From NCBI GenBank assembly GCA_030686995.1, contig CM060692.1, positions 13,125,465 through 13,189,464 of the forward strand: a stretch of DNA of 64,000 bases, read 5' to 3'. The notes beneath the pieces are model-generated. The model searched no databases. It was not told the origin of the DNA and was given only the letters and a program-made list of their open reading frames with translations. This document shows positions 59,281 to 64,000 of this stretch, piece by piece. Made by a program: the position numbers and the translations under genes. How positions within the stretch are numbered: the stretch's first letter is position 1; each line of letters begins with the position of its first letter. This DNA is from Artemisia argyi (taxonomy: Eukaryota; Streptophyta; Magnoliopsida; Asterales; Asteraceae).

Positions 59281-59960
59281 CAAGTTCGATTGTTGTAGAT
59301 TCTGTATTCATTACTATCATGAATCAGCTCATTTGGAGTTTTGTTGTGAAGAGTATGTATCAAGTATCGGTTTTGGGTGTAACAAGCTGTAGCAATTGCT
59401 TCGGCCCATAGAAACATCGGTGCGTTGGAGAATATTAGCATGGTTCGTGCAGCTTCTACAAGAGAACAGTTTTGTCTTTCAACAATTCCATTCTACTGAG
59501 GAGTGCATGGGATGCTTTACTGATGGGTGATGCCAATACTTTCGTAAAATTGAACGAGTTGTTTGATGATAAACTCCATTCCATCGTTTGACCGGATGAT
59601 TCCGCCGGTTTTGTGAGTCTTACTAGCAGTTGTTTGAGGAGTTTTACGATAACTTCTGGAGTCACGTCCTTGGTTCTCAAAAACTTAACCCATGTGAACC
59701 GAGAGCATTCGTCGATAACAACGAGTACATATTACTTCCCCTTTTATACTCTTCACACTCATTGGTCTGCCTGGGTCCATGTGAAGGTCCATGTGAGGGG
59801 TGTAAAGAACATCCATGTTGGTGTTGACAATTTTAGGTTTGTGAGTATGCTTCTTTCGTTTACCCAGTTGACAAGCCGAATGAAGAAGTTCTTTTTCGAA
59901 CTTTAATCTGGGTAGACCTCATACAAGATCATTGTGAGCAAGATCATTGATGGTACCAAA
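59281..59960 (-). pseudogene. Integrase of copia B, decayed
   Basis: Minus strand from 59960: text like LKFEKELLHSACQLGKRKKH (zinc-binding region), NTNMDVLYTPHMDLHMDPGR, then FLRTKDVTPEVIVKLLKQLL, KPAESSGQTMEW (normally IIRSDNGTEF), LLSRMELLKDKTVLL (normally PQQNGIVERKNR) and TMLIFSNAPMFLWAEAIAT-like sequence. The D, D and E catalytic context is frameshifted or changed. Non-functional. Confidence 0.7.
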
Positions 59961-60370
59961 GTTCAAGTGATTAAAACTTTGTTGCCATAGCCATAATTTG
60001 TTCTTTGAGGCCTTTGAGAGAAGGCAAATTGGAGAGGACCGCATCATGAATTAGATCGATAAGATGTGTAGATTTGTGCCATGACTGTCTTTAAGAAGAT
60101 CAATATCATCCAATTCTGATACGAAGCATGTGTGTTTTCTGAAGGCAACTTCAAGATTGGAATCAAAATACTGACCAAAAGAGAACAGATCATGCCCAAG
60201 TCCTTCCATGTAGTATACTCATGAAATTAGTTGTCACCAGAAACATAATCTCCATAACCCTTAATTAACCAAAAATGATAGTTCCCGAATCTAACTGTCC
60301 CGAGAAACTTATTCACGAAATTCTCGAGCCCCGAGCGATCCCCAATCATATGTTTAGAGCAGCCTGAGTC
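59961..60370 (-). pseudogene. Protease and pre-integrase region of copia B
   Basis: Minus strand from 60370: DSGCSKHMIGDRSGLENFVN then KFLGTVRFGNYHFW and GYGDY, the copia protease active-site segment with its D-S-G at 60370-60362. It continues into the region that normally reads LWHxRLSHLNF (here LWQQSFNHLNFGTINDL near 59980-59930). The D-S-G triad is intact but lies in a different frame from the gag part above. Confidence 0.7.
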
Positions 60371-61230
60371 CAAATATCAAAGGACGAAAAGTACGACCTG
60401 CATTTGGAAACAGACGATAGCAGAAAATTTGGAGTATCGGATCCCCAATTTGAGTTGGGTTCCAATTGGTTAGTGCAAACAAGTTCTGGAGCCACTGAAA
60501 CCTTAGGTGCATTCGTTTCAATGGTGAAAATTTCACTAGTAGATGCAATGGGCCTAGTTAAAGAACATTGGGTCTCCAAAGGGAAGGTTCTACCAGTTGG
60601 CTTCCATTCCTTAATAGGCACTACTTTAGAATTAGTTATCCTAGTTAAAGGGCACTGTTCTCCTAAAGTGAATTTCCTTCCAGTGGGCTTCCATTGATAA
60701 CCAACATTGGCAAACAGTTTACCTGTTGCTTTCCAAACTTGCTTACTTTGTTTAGCTCTCCAAACTTTCTTAACTGGGGTTTTGTTAAACGACTTCAGAA
60801 ATTTCTCAACACATTTATCATGATTACCCAAAATTATGCATTCATTACATGTTTTGCAACGTGAATTAGGTTTTGAATTATGACTCATCTTGCTCAAGTT
60901 GGACTTAATGTTCCTCATGTGGTCGTCTACGTTCTTTTTAGGAACACTTTTAGCAGGTGAAGTCCTATAATTCCTTCTATTTCTCTTTGGTTTAGACTCT
61001 CTAGCTTTAGTGTTACTATTTACTCCTGTAGACGGACTAATGGGAATTTTAGTCTTATTCACTTCCGGTTGCTGAACATGTTTTGATGTGTTGGGATCTG
61101 AAGTTTCCAAGGGTACCTCAAAGGTAACATGCTTGTTCTTAGTCATAGATGATGATGCAGTAGACCTATCTCGCTTGCTATCAATTTTAGGACATGTACC
61201 AATAGCATATTCTAAGAGTTCCTGAGATCT
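60346..61230 (-). pseudogene. gag C-terminal / pre-protease region of copia B
   Basis: About 290 codons open on the minus strand: QELLEYAIGTCPKIDSKRD, KNKHVTFEVPLETS, basic stretch KPKRNRRNYRTSPAK, a cysteine cluster CKTCNECIILGNHDKC, then two KPTGRxF segments, WKPTGRKFTLGEQCPLTRIT and WKPTGRTFPLETQCSLTR. This is the characteristic Asteraceae copia spacer between gag and protease. The apparent start at 61239 is a GTG in the invading Z LTR; the true ORF continues upstream beyond 61233. It is the longest intact-looking retroelement frame here. Confidence 0.75.
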
Positions 61231-61233
61231 ATT

Positions 61234-64000
61234 TGTCACAACTCACCATTTCAGGTCATTTCAGGTCATTTCCCGAACTTTGGAAAAACACTATTCATCA
61301 AAACACTATTCATCAATTTACTATTCATCATTTTTTGTGTCAGTTTGACATTCCGAGAAGCATTCAGAAATTTTACTATTCACAGAACACTATTCATTGC
61401 GGGAAAAGATTTCATCATTCACTTGCATTACACATTTCATCGTAAATTTAGTTTACGGGTATTCAAATTCGCGTAACCGTATTGGTTTAGGTGCGAATTC
61501 ATGCATTATCAGTAATGACATTTCATACGGACTGGAGATAGTCTGCATATCATCAGTAGGTCATTTACATGTTATACCACTCTTAGGATTTTCAAATTTA
61601 TATATATTTGATACATTTAACGTTTTCCTTATAATTATTTATAAATAAACGTTAACACACGGTTTATACGCGACGAATATATCTAAATATTCCCACAATG
61701 GTCCCGACATATTTTTATATCCATTTTATCATCATAAAAGTTATAACATTCAATTACCCAGTATTTTGGAAATTTATTTTATTTATAACGTAAGCTTATG
61801 AATATTACGACGGTTTTCGTGAAAACTAAACAATAATCACCCGATCACTCAGTAATTGTACCCAATATATTTTTAACATATTTACAACTTTATTAAGTCC
61901 CGGTTAACTTCGTTAATATTTATTTCTAGCAAACCCGGTACCCGATTACAACTAATACTTACACTAAACTACAACTAATAATACACTACATTTTCTAAGT
62001 GATCAAAACCGACTTTGCTACTCCTTGGTACATTGAAAACCGGCCATGAGCTCACCCTAGACACCATGTGATTTATTTTTAACCTCATGCTTAGGTACTA
62101 GTATTATACATTATAAACTTATACAAATATCTTCCAAAAACACTTATCACATAACATAACAATTTCCAAGAATCATAAAACTCACTTTTCTCATCTCCCC
62201 CACCCCAAAACCCACGACTTTCCCCATGATCCAAGATCAATCCATTATTTTTCAAAGTATAAAGCATCAAAGTTGTTCATTTCAGCATCCTAATCAAGAA
62301 TCATAACACAAAAACACAAGTAATCCAAGGTTTTTCATCATCTCACCACCTATTATTTCAAAGTGAGTATTCAAATTTATTTTCATGTTTTCATCTAATT
62401 AACATATGTATCTTATAGTATTCATGCTTAATTTCATGCACAAACTAGCTATACCACTTTATTTTTGTATACTTTTTGATCATACAAACCCTAGAATTGG
62501 TTTTAGGTGTTCCTTTGTTAAATTAACTTGATTACTAGTCATTAGGAACCCATGGCACCCTAAGAAGGTGTATGGTAGGATTAGTATAGATTTGTGGTGT
62601 TTGCAAGAGATTTGGTTGAAGTAAAAACTAGTTTTGAACCTTGGAAATGGATTTCTAACAAGTTTATAAACATGCTGTCCCATTTTGGTAAAATCTGGAA
62701 AATCAGTAAACACAAATGAAACTTTGGCAAAATTTTTAGAAGATACTTTCAAAAACGAATCCGTAGGCGAAAGAACGGATTAAAAAGAGTTTATAACGAA
62801 GAAGTTATGATTTTTGCAAGTTTATTGACGAAAACTATTTTCCGGAAAAATACATGCTGTTGGACGTTTTTCGTCGGACAAAAAGAGACTTTAGACGTAA
62901 CCCGGAGGGGTCAAGCTTTCCAAAATATATTACTACATGTTAAGACGTAACCATGGATATAAAGAACAAGTAAAACGGGCTTATAACGACAAAGATATTC
63001 ACGTTTCAATATCGGCAAAAATCCTCTATAATTGGCAGTTTTTAGAAATAATAATAACAACACTACGTACTAAATTCTAGATTTTCTAGAAATATTAACC
63101 AAGTACCCAATTTCATAACTAATGATGTATTAGTGATTACAAGTATATTTTCATTTAGTACAAGGCGTTATTTCAAGGATTTCAAACCGAGGATTTCAAC
63201 ACAAACATTGGTACATACGATATATATATAAGTATATATATTGCAACTAGTTTATTTTTCTAATAGCCATATTTTTCCTAAGTCTTGGAATATATACTTT
63301 TGATAACAACAAGTGTTTTTCAAAGAGTAGAGTGGTATAGGAAACATGTGCATGGACATTCATAACATCATTTCATGATCTAAAGTAGATCGTTCATCAT
63401 TCATATTAGGTTGCGGCTAGTGTGCGCGCCTTGTTTTTCAGCTCATTACATGTTCATGGTACCATCATATTGGGTTGCGGCAGCTAATTGTTCATTGGTG
63501 TTCATTTCACTTCATCACAGTTTCACCAGTTAAGGTGAGTTTTCATAGCCCCGTTTTCAATTCAACATTTTTGATTGTTTTCAAATCCCACGGGGGGAAT
63601 ACATTGCATCAATCATTTTAGTACGAGCCCAAGTATTCAAACATATGTACATTGCTTAAGTTACCTTGCCATGTGATAAGTCCCCTGTATCATCATGAAC
63701 CGTTAATTTACCGGTAAGCGAGAGTGAGTGGATAGATCTATCGAGGGTGATGCCTCCATCCGTGGTAGTGATTACCAACAGTAAGCGGATGCATGTCATG
63801 TCTTTTACATTTGAGTGTTTCGGCAGAACATTCAGGAGGGGCATAGTTTCATCAGTCATAGCTTCGGTGTCATGAGCTTAAGGTCTATTGTACAAATTTT
63901 CATGAGATTTTTATCTTGCACTTTTACTTGTGGTGGCCGTACATCATTACATTTTACAAACCTATGGAATTCACCAACATTCGTGTTGACGTTTTAGCAA
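61234..64000 (+). repeat. Family Z LTR in plus orientation (runs off the right edge)
   Basis: Starts TGTCACAACTCACCATTTCA and follows the family Z LTR in reverse orientation to the other copies for 2767 bp; about 290 bp are outside the window. More diverged than the other copies (substitutions and indels throughout). ACTATTCAT motifs at about 61289-61409. It shows family Z inserted on both strands. Small ORFs are shadows of those in the other LTRs. Confidence 0.85.

Larger units (their letters stand above)
54636..61233 (-). mobile_element. Ty1/copia element B (minus strand, 5' part cut or outside)
   Basis: 3' LTR at 54636-55007, PPT at 55008-55021, long 3' non-coding region, then pol pieces in minus order RNase H end, RT, integrase, protease and late gag. 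Its upstream part is interrupted by a Z LTR at 61234. It is inserted in the third ORF of copia A (GAGCT at 54631 as possible TSD). Confidence 0.8.

Overview
This window looks like plant nuclear heterochromatin built entirely of nested LTR retrotransposons. I recognise no host gene, rRNA, tRNA or CRISPR array. The retroelement proteins resemble Asteraceae families: a Ty1/copia gag of the abundant Tanacetum/Artemisia type, a copia-associated third ORF, an Athila-like gag and a Tat-like pol. Family-level placement (daisy family, perhaps tribe Anthemideae) is an inference from remembered protein similarity, not from a search.

Layout, resolved by target-site duplications (TSDs), primer-binding sites (PBS) and polypurine tracts (PPT). 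(1) A minus-strand gypsy element 'G1' has its 4.6-kb 5' LTR at 22355-26921, PBS at 22340-22351 and gag at 22107-21663. Its gag continues in frame at 467-1 and runs off the left edge. (2) Inside that gag sits a plus-strand gypsy element 'G2' (473-21657, TSD TAGTG), with a truncated 5' LTR, about 2 kb of 3' internal sequence and a full 3' LTR. (3) Inside G2 is a minus-strand tandem array (2204-16606) of family 'Z', arranged partial LTR - internal - LTR - internal - LTR with nearly identical 6.71-kb units. (4) 26922-32429 is a plus-strand Tat-like gypsy: an RT/RNase H fragment, split by a 3.4-kb solo LTR (27421-30817, TSD TGAGA), followed by an antisense P/S-rich ORF. (5) From 32430 a plus-strand copia element 'A' carries LTR, PBS, a decayed gag and a tail domain. 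It is split by an Athila-like element (36369-41815, two 1460-bp LTRs). (6) A second, complete and very young Z element (42606-52325, TSD TTACC) is followed by a third-ORF pseudogene (52596-54635). (7) A minus-strand copia 'B' (54636-61233) holds RT, integrase and protease remnants. It is interrupted by a third Z LTR, in plus orientation, which runs off the right edge.

Family Z is the most interesting inhabitant. Its internal region is a dead chromovirus. Read on the minus strand it has a gag-like N-terminus, integrase pieces (YHPQTDGQS) and a chromodomain-like C-terminus close to the Tekay/Del type, all full of stops and frameshifts shared between copies. PBS, PPT and 3.05-kb LTRs are nevertheless intact, and one copy has LTRs with a single difference seen on reading. 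It has therefore moved recently, presumably with proteins supplied in trans. Other signals worth attention are a hairpin with a GGGAC loop exactly 17 nt before the 3' LTR in two different families, a TGACGNCGTCA palindrome array in the Athila-like LTR, a TTAAGTC array in the copia A LTR, and a twin-hairpin structure at 18132-18300.

Limits: everything was read by eye. Identities are estimates, and the lineage names (Tekay, Tat, Athila) rest on motif recognition.
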